From the NCBI GenBank assembly GCA_964616985.1, contig CAZTVF010000162.1, positions 1 through 9,734 on the forward strand: a stretch of 9,734 nucleotides of DNA, written 5' to 3'. The translations under genes and the position numbers were made by a program. Below, piece by piece: positions 1-9,680 of this stretch. A model generated the notes under the pieces. It made no database searches, was not told where the DNA came from, and saw only the letters and a list, made by a program, of their open reading frames with translations. Position 1 is the stretch's first letter; each line of letters opens with the position of its first letter. Source of the DNA: CAZTVF01 sp964616985. Its GTDB lineage: Bacteria > Planctomycetota > Phycisphaerae > SM23-33.

Positions 1-108
1 CAATCCACGTAGTCACGACCGCCTTCACCGATCCTACGTGCAAGCCCTCTGAACCGTCGTGCTCCACCGACCGATAATCGCCCTGCAATCCGGTGTCGCC
101 TTCGCACC

Positions 109-170
109 CCCAAACAAGTTTTTGGGTGGCACCGTCTCGGCAGCGGCCCTCACGGGCGAGACGTCCGTGC
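109..170. repeat. Cluster of short palindromes near the left edge
   Basis: CCCAAA (109-114) and TTTGGG (121-126) form a 6-bp stem. Next, GCAC-CGTCTCG (129-139) is complementary to CGAGACG-tcc-GTGC (157-170). Inside the latter, CACGGGCG (151-158) pairs with CGTCCGTG (162-169), with one G-T pair, around an AGA loop. These are alternative foldings of one palindromic patch. There is no T-run after either hairpin on either strand, so this is not an intrinsic terminator. Its look resembles dispersed short palindromes of planctomycete intergenic DNA, but only a genome-wide count could show that it is repeated. Confidence 0.4.
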
Positions 171-392
171 TATGGAATCCAGGTACGCCGCATTCGCCGC
201 GCAAGTGAAGAGGCGTCCGTCGCTGGCCGATGACCTATATGGGTAGGGTCGGATCGAGGCGAGACTGATGCGCTCCGGCCGCGTTAACGACAATTTGCCG
301 TGCTTCACGCACACCTGGCGGCGACGGGTCTCTCGTTGCGTCAAGTTGCACACGTCCTTGCGGCGTTCGCCGCGACGTCCTCATCCACTCCT

Positions 393-401
393 GGGGGAGG
401 G
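393..401 (+). promoter_or_regulatory. Shine-Dalgarno site of the hybrid kinase gene
   Basis: GGGGGAGGG contains GGAG at 396-399, seven bases before the ATG at 407. This supports that ATG as the true start, which in turn puts the first transmembrane helix at residues 9-29. Confidence 0.75.
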
Positions 402-406
402 TTCAT

Positions 407-3843
<3,437 letters not shown>

Positions 3844-3847
<4 letters not shown>

Positions 3848-4740
3848 AGATACTTCTCGTCGATGATTCCCCGACTGCCCTGGCCATTGCCCGCGCCCGC
3901 CTGGCGAAGGAGCGGCTGGAGATCATCACCGCCGACGGCGGCAGGGCCTGCCTGGAACTGGCCCACGGGCAGCGGCCCGACCTGATCCTGCTGGATCTGG
4001 ACATGCCGGACCTTTCGGGCTTCGAGACCTGCCGCGCCCTCAAGGGCGATCCGGAACTGTGCATGATCCCCGTGATCTTCCTCACCGGTTCGGGCGACAC
4101 GGGCGACAAGGTCCGCGGCCTGGACATGGGCGCGGTGGACTATGTGACCAAGCCCTTCGACGCGTTCGAACTTCGCGCCCGCGTGCGCGCGGCCCTGCGA
4201 AACAAGCGACTGCAGGACCTGCTCATCAAGCACGCCCAGATCGACCCGCTGACGGAACTGTGGAATCGCCGCGCCCTGATGGAACGCCTGCAGCAGGAGT
4301 GGGCCAGGATCCACCGTCACGGCGGGTGCGTCTCGTGCGTGATGGCCGATGTCGACCGCTTCAAGAACGTCAATGACCAGTACGGCCACAATGTCGGCGA
4401 CGAGGTGCTCCGTCACGTCGCCCGGGTGCTGACCAGCCAGTGCCGCGAGGCCGATCTCGCCGCCCGCTACGGCGGCGAGGAGTTCATCATCTTGGTGCCC
4501 GAGGAAGACGCCGAGGGCGCGGGCTTCCTGGCGGAACGTTGCCGGCGCGAGATCGAAAAGATGACGGTGGAGTCCGGTGATCACTTGATCACGGTAACGG
4601 CAAGTTTTGGCGTGGCTGATTCCTTCGAGTGCAAGGACGGGCAGGAGATGATCGATCATGCCGACGCCGCGCTCTACCGGGCCAAGCAGAACGGCCGCAA
4701 CCAGGTCCAGATGCCCCAGCCCCAGAAGGCGACATCGTGA
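3844..4740 (+). CDS. Response regulator with diguanylate cyclase (receiver-GGDEF)
   Basis: This 298-residue cytoplasmic protein is expected to make cyclic di-GMP from two GTP when its receiver is phosphorylated. The receiver spans about 1-120, with acidic pair D7/D8, phospho-acceptor D51 in LLDLDMP, T81 and K103 in TKPFD. A short helix leads to the GGDEF domain, which begins with DPLTELWNRR (134-143). Metal-binding D169 sits in the ADVDRFKNVND motif, and the active-site signature GGEEF is at 210-214. R201-E-A-D204 lies exactly five residues before it, which matches the RxxD inhibitory site, so product feedback inhibition is likely. The start ATG overlaps the kinase stop, and GGAG at 3832-3835 gives an 8-base spacing. 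The architecture is like PleD/WspR-type cyclases but with a single receiver. The likely phosphate donor is the Hpt domain of the upstream kinase (inference). Confidence 0.95.
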
Positions 4741-4741
4741 A

Positions 4742-4764
4742 GCGGCCTGGGAAGGCCGCCACCC
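4742..4764. repeat. 23-bp REP-like palindromic unit (single copy after the cyclase gene)
   Basis: GCGGCCT (4742-4748) and AGGCCGC (4753-4759) make a perfect 7-bp stem around GGGA, followed by CACCC. It begins one base after the cyclase stop. The 23 bases match 7994-8016 with one difference, and match the reverse complement of 7951-7973 with one difference. No T-run follows on either strand, so it is not a classical intrinsic terminator. It could still hinder read-through or protect the mRNA 3' end between the convergent cyclase and permease genes, as some REP sequences do. Confidence 0.6.
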
Positions 4765-4878
4765 GTACCGCGGCTTGCCGTTCGGCGCTGTTGAAGCCCC
4801 AGGGCGTCACCCACATCTGACAGCGTTGAACAACAAGCCGCCACCAAACGCGTGTTCCACAATGATGAACTATCAGGC

Positions 4879-6180
4879 CTACTGCGCCTGCTTCGCCCGT
4901 CGCATGGCGGCCAGGGCGAGCAGGGACCCTGCGACCCACAGGGCCATGCCAAAGATGAAGAAGAGGTGTCGGCCGCGGACGTCGGCTGCGGCTGCCGAGG
5001 CGCCGACGAACGCCACCCCTGCGCAGGTCAGTGCCGCGGGGGCGAAGGTATGTTTCCGGCCTTGAGGTCCGCTCGTGCAGACTCGCCCGGCCTGGTGGGC
5101 CATCAGCACCATCACGATCAGCAGCAGCGTCTGGATGGCGTAGCCCCATCGCTGCAGCAGCAGGACCTTCTCCTGCCACACCGTCGCCAGCAGCAGGGCG
5201 GCCGGGAGGCACACCCCGGCCAGCAGCGTGCGGTTCCGCCCGCCGAAGAACGCGCCGCCGGCCAGCAGGGCGGCTGCCATTGGGGTCAGATCGTCCACCA
5301 GCCGCGTGGGCAGCGGGGCGACGTTCCGGTCGAGCAGCCAGAGCGATCCTGCCGCCCCGGCCAGCGCCCCGGAGGCCACCATCGCTGCCAGCAGCAGCCA
5401 TCGGCTGGAGGGGGCAACCCGGCCAGGCGCGGCCCAGTCGGCGCCCAGCAGCGTCAGCAGCACGCCGGCGAACAGGGCGGTCACCAGCAGCATTCGCGTC
5501 ACCTGCAGCGGCTGGGAAAGATCTTCCTGGTCGTACTGCTCCTCCTGGGCCTCCTCGCCGTTGTGGGCGACGGCCACCTGGTGCGTCAGGTGCCAGCGGC
5601 CAAACGTTTCCTCCGGCAGGTCCACCTGCCGCAAGCCCGCCGGGGCCGCCGCCTGCAGCGACAGCACGATCGCCATTCCCGTCGCGGCCGTCACCACCAC
5701 GCTGGGCAGGCGCATCACCGTCACCAGTAGGCCGTTGACCAGCCCCACGGCGGCGCCCGCCAGCAGGCCCAGCAGCATGCCCGCCCCCGGTGACAGCCAC
5801 AGGGTGGGGTTGAGCGAGTCGGCGGTGGGGCGGCCGTCGCTGGCGGGGTGCCACGCTCCGTTGATGCACAAGGCCGCCACCACGCCGCCGAGGCCCGCGA
5901 CGGCCCAGACGCTCAGGTCGAGTGCCCCGCACCGCAGGCACAACAGCAGGCCCAGGGCCATCAGCAGGTAGACCCGTGTCATCGGTCCGCTGATGTAGCG
6001 GTAGACGCCCTCGAACTGGTCTCGCGCCACGACAGGGCCCTGGAAGAACCCACCCCAGTTGATGCCCAGTGACGGCAACATGGCCACCGCCAGGGCCGCC
6101 AGCATCGCCATCCCCAGCACGTCGCGCGGGTGGGGATTGGCCAGGAACGCCGGCCTCATCATGTCTTCAAGTCTGCGCAT
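4879..6180 (-). CDS. RbsC-like ABC transporter permease, orphan and divergent
   Basis: A 433-residue integral membrane protein with about ten hydrophobic segments. GALDLSVWAVAGLGGVVAA (85-103) matches the family signature around GxxDLSVG of sugar permeases such as RbsC (BPD_transp_2). GLVNGLLVTVMRLPSVVVT (146-164) and the late stretch 270-363 with LLAGGAFFGGR also fit. By family it would form the channel of an ABC importer for a sugar or related solute, with an ATPase and a binding protein. Neither is encoded nearby. Two oddities stand out: a polar, acidic segment at about 181-228, and two further helices (about 379-426) beyond the usual end of the domain. The start is uncertain: the first ATG has no clear Shine-Dalgarno, and the double Met at 7-8 is an alternative. 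The gene converges on the cyclase gene across 138 bases. Substrate unknown. Confidence 0.8.
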   Translation of the reverse strand: MRRLEDMMRPAFLANPHPRDVLGMAMLAALAVAMLPSLGINWGGFFQGPVVARDQFEGVYRYISGPMTRVYLLMALGLLLCLRCGALDLSVWAVAGLGGVVAALCINGAWHPASDGRPTADSLNPTLWLSPGAGMLLGLLAGAAVGLVNGLLVTVMRLPSVVVTAATGMAIVLSLQAAAPAGLRQVDLPEETFGRWHLTHQVAVAHNGEEAQEEQYDQEDLSQPLQVTRMLLVTALFAGVLLTLLGADWAAPGRVAPSSRWLLLAAMVASGALAGAAGSLWLLDRNVAPLPTRLVDDLTPMAAALLAGGAFFGGRNRTLLAGVCLPAALLLATVWQEKVLLLQRWGYAIQTLLLIVMVLMAHQAGRVCTSGPQGRKHTFAPAALTCAGVAFVGASAAAADVRGRHLFFIFGMALWVAGSLLALAAMRRAKQAQ

Positions 6181-6342
6181 TCAGTCCAATCGTAGCGGCT
6201 TCGGGAATCGGCGGCGGGTTGATTCTCCGGGCGGCAAAGGCTCTGCAGTCTGTGCCACGGAGGTTCACGAACGGCTCACCAGCTCCGGCCGCCATCCGGC
6301 AATGGTTATGCCCCAAGGACGCGTGCGATGCAAGCTTCAGCC

Positions 6343-6377
6343 AAAAAAGAGGCGGCTCCCACGTGGGGAGCCGCCTC
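6343..6377 (-). terminator. Intrinsic terminator of the pseudopilin gene
   Basis: On the reverse strand a perfect 12-bp GC-rich stem (6366-6377 with 6349-6360) around a 5-base loop is followed directly by six T residues (A-run at 6343-6348 on the + strand). It begins 22 bases after the pseudopilin stop. It separates that gene from the permease gene downstream, so the permease probably needs its own promoter within 6181-6342, where I could not recognise a clear one. Confidence 0.92.
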
Positions 6378-6399
6378 GATGAATCCAGTTGCAGGTCCC

Positions 6400-7302
6400 T
6401 TAGCGACCCAGGGTGGGGCCGATCAGGAAGGTGTCTCTCTCGGAGATGTGCTTGGAAATATCGTCGGTGGCAGTGTCGCCGCCCCGCGAGTACTCCGGAT
6501 CGACCGGCGGGTTGTTCGCCGCCGTATAGGTGCTGTTGGCGGAGCTGTAGATGCTGTCGCTCAGGATGCCGATATCCGCGCGGGCGCTCTCGATCACGTG
6601 CGTGTCGGCGCACAGGGCGTTGACCCATTCACCACGGGTGTGATTCTGGCTCATGCCCATGGTCAACTCAGCGTCGCCCGGGGCGGCCCAGTTGAACTTG
6701 AGGCCCGAACCAACCTGGTCGGTCGGCAGGCCAGCGTACGTCGGCGAGCGGTCGGCCAGGATCACCAGGCCGCTTTCGCTGGAACTGGTGACGCCGCTGA
6801 CATAGTACGTCCCATCGGCATGCCAATGGATCGGGGCCTGGTAGGAGTAGCTGATGGCCTCACGATTGCCGTTGTTGGCATAGGAGCTGAAGTCCCAGTG
6901 GTAGACGGTGTTGTCCCGAGTGTTGGCGTCGGCCCGGTCTTCGGTGCTGGGGCAGACGAAGATGTTCGGGGCCTGGCCATCGCGGACCAGCAGGAACAGG
7001 AACGACGAGATGTTGATTCCCGAATCAGCGGCCGGCTTGTTGTTGACGAGGCCCGTGGGGACGCCGGTCGGCGTGGTGACCAAGGCAGTGGGCGAGGAGT
7101 TGATGTATGGGTACTGGTCGCCGTGGCCGTGCTGGTACATCGCCAAGCCCTTGCCGATGTTGCTGACGTTCGTCTTGCACTTGGTGCGGTTGGCCAATTC
7201 GCGGACGCGGTTGAGGCCTGGTGCCAAAATCGAGACCAATAGAGCGATAATTGCGATTACAACCAGCAGTTCGATAAGCGTAAAACCTTTGATTCGCCTC
7301 AT
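6400..7302 (-). CDS. Pseudopilin-like protein with prepilin N-terminal cleavage/methylation domain
   Basis: A 300-residue protein of the type IV pilin/type II secretion pseudopilin class. The short leader MRRIKG is followed by FTLIELLVVIAIIALLVSIL; cleavage by a prepilin peptidase is expected after G6, leaving methylated F7, with the conserved Glu at position 5 of the mature chain (E11). The hydrophobic helix spans about 7-27, then comes CKTNVSNIGKGLAMY (42-56), the usual sequence after the helix in planctomycete members. The body is Ser/Asn/Thr-rich. NH(221)...D(233)THV resembles the H-X9-DG motif of these proteins, but with eleven residues between H and D, and T instead of G. AAGGAG at 7310-7315 precedes the ATG by seven bases from GGAG. 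It stands alone with its own terminator. The exact partner machine is not shown here; planctomycetes carry many such paralogues of unknown role. Confidence 0.93.
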   Translation of the reverse strand: MRRIKGFTLIELLVVIAIIALLVSILAPGLNRVRELANRTKCKTNVSNIGKGLAMYQHGHGDQYPYINSSPTALVTTPTGVPTGLVNNKPAADSGINISSFLFLLVRDGQAPNIFVCPSTEDRADANTRDNTVYHWDFSSYANNGNREAISYSYQAPIHWHADGTYYVSGVTSSSESGLVILADRSPTYAGLPTDQVGSGLKFNWAAPGDAELTMGMSQNHTRGEWVNALCADTHVIESARADIGILSDSIYSSANSTYTAANNPPVDPEYSRGGDTATDDISKHISERDTFLIGPTLGR

Positions 7303-7539
7303 GGCGATTCTCCTTCCCGCCCGTTTAGGTTCCGGAACTCATGATACGACCGATCGATAAGAGCATCCCATGATCGGGGTTAACAAACATCTGAGGGTGT
7401 GCCAGGTATTGGACGACAGGCCCCGAAGGGCAGATATGCCGATTCCAGTGGCTCTCGAAGAATATATGAGTGCTGAATATCATTATTGCTGTCGCCGGAG
7501 CTAAACCTATTCAAACCTTCTGCGCTTGTCAACACCTTT

Positions 7540-7572
7540 CGGCGGCTCGCCGCCGCGATCGGGGCTTGCCCC
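7540..7572. repeat. Pair of tight GC-rich hairpins
   Basis: CGGCGGC (7540-7546) and GCCGCCG (7549-7555) form a 7-bp inverted repeat with a two-base centre. Six bases further, GGGGC (7561-7565) and GCCCC (7568-7572) form a second with centre TT. Neither is followed by a T-run on either strand. Their paired arrangement suggests a repeated intergenic palindrome, but copy number cannot be judged from one window. Confidence 0.4.
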
Positions 7573-7929
7573 CCCAGGCAAATGGGAATCATGCCATAGC
7601 GTCTCCTTTCTGCACCGGTATAATCCGCCTCAGGCCGACAGGTGGCCGGGACAGAGGTGCGTTTTCTCGATCGGAAGTGCGCCAGGATATGCCGCGGCGT
7701 CACAACGCCCGGCAGACTGAGAACCCTGCGCAGCCGCTTCTTTAAGCAAAGTGCGTGGGCAACCGGCGGCGACAGAGAAGGAATGAACAGGCGTGAAGTA
7801 TGATAATGGCGTTATGAGGCAATGCCGTCTTCGCCGCCCGCACAGTTGTCACTCTTATGGTAGTAGCTTTCTCACTGTCTTGTCAACAAACCAGCATCGG
7901 ATTTTCCGCGCGGCACGGCGTCTCCACAC

Positions 7930-8037
7930 TGGTATCTACAGAAGTATGAGGGGTGGCGGCCTTCCCAAGCCGCCGCCAACGGCGACAGGGACGGCGGCCT
8001 GGGAGGGCCGCCACCCAGGATAGTTGTGTAGATACCA
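7930..8037. repeat. 108-bp inverted-repeat element, REPIN/MITE-like
   Basis: Arms of 44 bases (7930-7973 and 7994-8037) pair at 37 of 44 positions around a 20-base centre. The outer 11 bases are perfect: TGGTATCTACA (7930-7940) against TGTAGATACCA (8027-8037). The next 10 are poorly matched (5 mismatches). The inner 23 form the REP-like unit, mismatched at only two positions. Two inverted copies of a short palindromic unit joined by a spacer is the structure of a REPIN; perfect terminal inverted repeats on a coding-free element is also the structure of a MITE. GGCGTCTC occurs on both sides (7917-7924 and 8040-8047) and could be a target duplication. There is no transposase in the window. Confidence 0.7.
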
Positions 8038-8056
8038 TTGGCGTCTCGTCGTGGGC

Positions 8057-8096
8057 CTGCCCTCGCCGGGCAGATCGCAGGGCAGATCGCCCCTGC
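8057..8096. repeat. Short palindromes and a 12-base tandem repeat
   Basis: CTGCCC (8057-8062) pairs with GGGCAG (8068-8073). GGGCAGATCGC occurs twice in a row (8068-8078 and 8080-8090), and GCAGGG (8077-8082) pairs with CCCTGC (8091-8096). The repeats overlap, so alternative hairpins compete. Function unknown; it lies 73 bases upstream of the candidate promoter of the pyrophosphorylase gene. Confidence 0.4.
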
Positions 8097-8168
8097 GTCA
8101 GCCATGGTAATTCTCGGCGTTTGCGGGCGACTTCCATGAATCTTCCCGCCGCCGACATACAATGTCGG

Positions 8169-8197
8169 TTGACAGCGATGCAGGAGATGCCTAGTCT
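8169..8197 (+). promoter_or_regulatory. Candidate sigma-70 promoter of the pyrophosphorylase gene
   Basis: TTGACA (8169-8174) matches the -35 consensus exactly and is followed after 17 bases by TAGTCT (8192-8197), which keeps the important first, second and last bases of TATAAT. Transcription would start near 8204, giving a short leader of about 20 bases that contains the GGAG site. Planctomycete promoters are less well defined, so this is a sequence-based guess. Confidence 0.45.
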
Positions 8198-8215
8198 TTA
8201 CCCCGGTTAACACGT

Positions 8216-8219
8216 GGAG
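8216..8219 (+). promoter_or_regulatory. Shine-Dalgarno site that decides the pyrophosphorylase start
   Basis: GGAG at 8216-8219 is six bases before the ATG at 8226. An in-frame GTG at 8214 would overlap this site and has no good site of its own, so the ATG is preferred and the protein is four residues shorter than the longest frame. Confidence 0.7.
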
Positions 8220-8225
8220 AAATCA

Positions 8226-9680
8226 ATGGCGGATTTGCCCAGCGTCCGAAGGAAGCTCCAGGCCCATCACCAGGACCACCTGCTGCGATTTTATGAGGAA
8301 TTGGACCCCGGCCGCCAACAGGCCTTCCTCGACCAACTCGACGCGCTGGATCTCGATCAGTTGGACGAGATTATCGCCGACTACGTCCTGAAGAAACCGT
8401 CGGTCGAACTGCCCGCCAACATCCAGCCGCCCGAGATCGTCCCGGCCAACTCGGCCGACCCCGCCGCCGCGGCCCAGAAGGAAGCCGCCCGCAAACGTGG
8501 CGAGCAGTTGATCTCGCAGGGCAAGGTCGGCGCCTTCGTCGTCGCCGGCGGCCAGGGCACGCGCCTCGGTTACGACGGGCCCAAGGGCTGCCTGGAGTCC
8601 ACGCCCGTCGTGCACAAGCCGCTGTTCCGCCTGTTCGCCGAGCAGATCATGGCCGCCTCCAAGCGCCACCGCGTGGCGATTCCCTGGTACATCTTGACCT
8701 CGCCGGCCAATGACACCGCCACCAAGGCCCACTTCCGCCAGAACGACTATTGGGGCTTCAGTCCCAAGGACGTCATCTTCCTGATGCAGGGCACCATGCC
8801 CGCCATCGGCCTGGACGGCAAGTTGCTTCTGGCCGGCAAGGGCCAACTGGCCTTGAGCCCCAACGGCCACGGCGGCAGCCTGCTGGCCCTTCGCACGTCG
8901 GGCGCGCTGGACGACATGGCCCGCCGCGGCGTGGAGTACCTCAGCTACTTCCAGGTCGACAACCCGCTGGTCCGCTGCATCGACCCGATCTTCATCGGCC
9001 TGCACGACCTGCGCGGTGCGCAGATGTCGGCCAAGGCCCTGCCCAAGCGCGACCCGATGGAAAAGCTGGGCAACTTCTGCCTCGTCGACGGCCGCGTGAC
9101 GGTCATCGAATATTCGGACATGCCCGAGGAACTCGCCCGCGCCTGCACCCCCGACGGGAGGCTGAAGTTCTCCGCCGGCAGCATCGCCATCCACGTGCTG
9201 TCGCGGTCGTTCGTGGAGACGCTCACCGCCGACGGCCGCTGCCAGCTGCCCTGGCACCGTGCCGACAAGGCCGTGCCCTACGTGGACGAGCAGGGCAAGC
9301 TCGTCAAGCCCGAGAAGCCCAACGGGGTGAAGCTGGAGATGTTCGTCTTCGACGCCTTGCCGCTGGCGCAGCGGAGCGTGATCCTCGAGACGATGCGCAG
9401 CGAGGAGTTCAGCCCGATCAAGAACTCCAACGGGGCCGACAGCCTCGCCACCAGCCTCTACGACCAGGTCCGCCGCTGGGCCGTGTGGATGGAGAAGGCG
9501 GGCATCAAGGTGCCTCGCGACGCCGACGGGCAGGTCGCCACCGCCATCGAGATCTCGCCCCTGTTCGCCGACAGCCGCGAAGAACTCGCCGCCAAGGTGG
9601 ACCGCAATCTCACCATCTCCGCCGGCCAAGCCTTCTACCTCGGCTCCCGGGGTCAGATCGGCGGAAGCCGGGGGAAATGA
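8226..9680 (+). CDS. UDP-N-acetylhexosamine pyrophosphorylase-like enzyme (UAP1/AGX family)
   Basis: This 484-residue cytoplasmic enzyme belongs to the UDP-sugar pyrophosphorylase type 1 family, which joins UTP and a sugar 1-phosphate to give a UDP-sugar and pyrophosphate. Visible motifs: nucleotide-binding GGQGTRLG (108-115) with PKG (119-121), PNGHGG (212-217), YFQVDNPLV (241-249), the substrate-side KLEMFVFDALP (369-379) and EEFSPIKN (393-400). The last two closely resemble the eukaryotic UAP1/AGX group, which acts on GlcNAc-1-P or GalNAc-1-P, rather than bacterial GalU. An N-terminal helical part (1-95) and a C-terminal part after 440 complete the family layout. The length is near that of UAP1 (about 500). 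UDP-GlcNAc would feed cell wall, lipid A or glycan synthesis; whether the cell also has GlmU is not visible. Exact sugar preference is inferred. It stands alone, with its own promoter candidate. Confidence 0.92.
   Translation: MADLPSVRRKLQAHHQDHLLRFYEELDPGRQQAFLDQLDALDLDQLDEIIADYVLKKPSVELPANIQPPEIVPANSADPAAAAQKEAARKRGEQLISQGKVGAFVVAGGQGTRLGYDGPKGCLESTPVVHKPLFRLFAEQIMAASKRHRVAIPWYILTSPANDTATKAHFRQNDYWGFSPKDVIFLMQGTMPAIGLDGKLLLAGKGQLALSPNGHGGSLLALRTSGALDDMARRGVEYLSYFQVDNPLVRCIDPIFIGLHDLRGAQMSAKALPKRDPMEKLGNFCLVDGRVTVIEYSDMPEELARACTPDGRLKFSAGSIAIHVLSRSFVETLTADGRCQLPWHRADKAVPYVDEQGKLVKPEKPNGVKLEMFVFDALPLAQRSVILETMRSEEFSPIKNSNGADSLATSLYDQVRRWAVWMEKAGIKVPRDADGQVATAIEISPLFADSREELAAKVDRNLTISAGQAFYLGSRGQIGGSRGK

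Larger units (their letters stand above)
1..406. other. Non-coding leader region upstream of the kinase gene
   Basis: No convincing gene lies in this stretch. The reverse strand has an open frame from about 169 leftward past the window edge without an ATG, but the other reverse frames are nearly as open, so it is not called. Two palindromic clusters are visible at 109-126 and 129-170. A third small inverted repeat, GCGGCG-tt-CGCCGC, sits at 360-373, 33 bases before the kinase start, and would fall in the 5' end of its mRNA if transcription begins upstream. A strong ribosome binding site occupies 393-401. No promoter with good -35 and -10 elements was recognised. Confidence 0.6.
7303..8213. 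other. Long intergenic region with several palindromes, no convincing gene
   Basis: The 911 bases lie between divergently transcribed genes. Short open frames exist (for example a 76-codon GTG frame from 7793 and a 107-codon reverse frame at 7380-7703), but they run through palindromic repeats, lack family features and are not called. Contents: the pseudopilin ribosome binding site at 7310-7315; tight hairpins at 7540-7572; an exact TATAAT at 7619-7624 without a recognisable -35; a 108-bp inverted repeat at 7930-8037; a palindrome plus 12-base tandem repeat at 8057-8096; and a candidate promoter at 8169-8197. The section 7625-7915 shows nothing I can support beyond one weak hairpin (7696-7709). 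Confidence 0.6.

Noticed and set aside
150..353. 67-codon reverse frame in the leader region
   Set aside because: Overlaps the left-edge palindrome, no family resemblance, no clear ribosome site.
338..356. TTGC-containing stretch before the kinase gene considered as a sigma-54 promoter
   Set aside because: The -24 element does not match; only the TTGCA part fits.
4786..4825. CGCTGT / ACAGCG inverted repeat between the convergent genes
   Set aside because: Only six base pairs with a 28-base loop and no T-run; compatible with chance.
7619..7624. Exact TATAAT on the forward strand
   Set aside because: No acceptable -35 at 16-18 bases and no gene or recognisable RNA downstream.
7380..7703. 107-codon reverse frame upstream of the pseudopilin gene
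   Set aside because: No recognisable family; it runs through the hairpins at 7540-7572.
7793..8023. 76-codon frame with GTG start
   Set aside because: It runs into the 108-bp inverted repeat, which supplies about its last third, and it has no features of a real protein.
7872..8213. 113-codon reverse frame
   Set aside because: Its middle is the inverted-repeat element and the rest resembles nothing; probably spurious.
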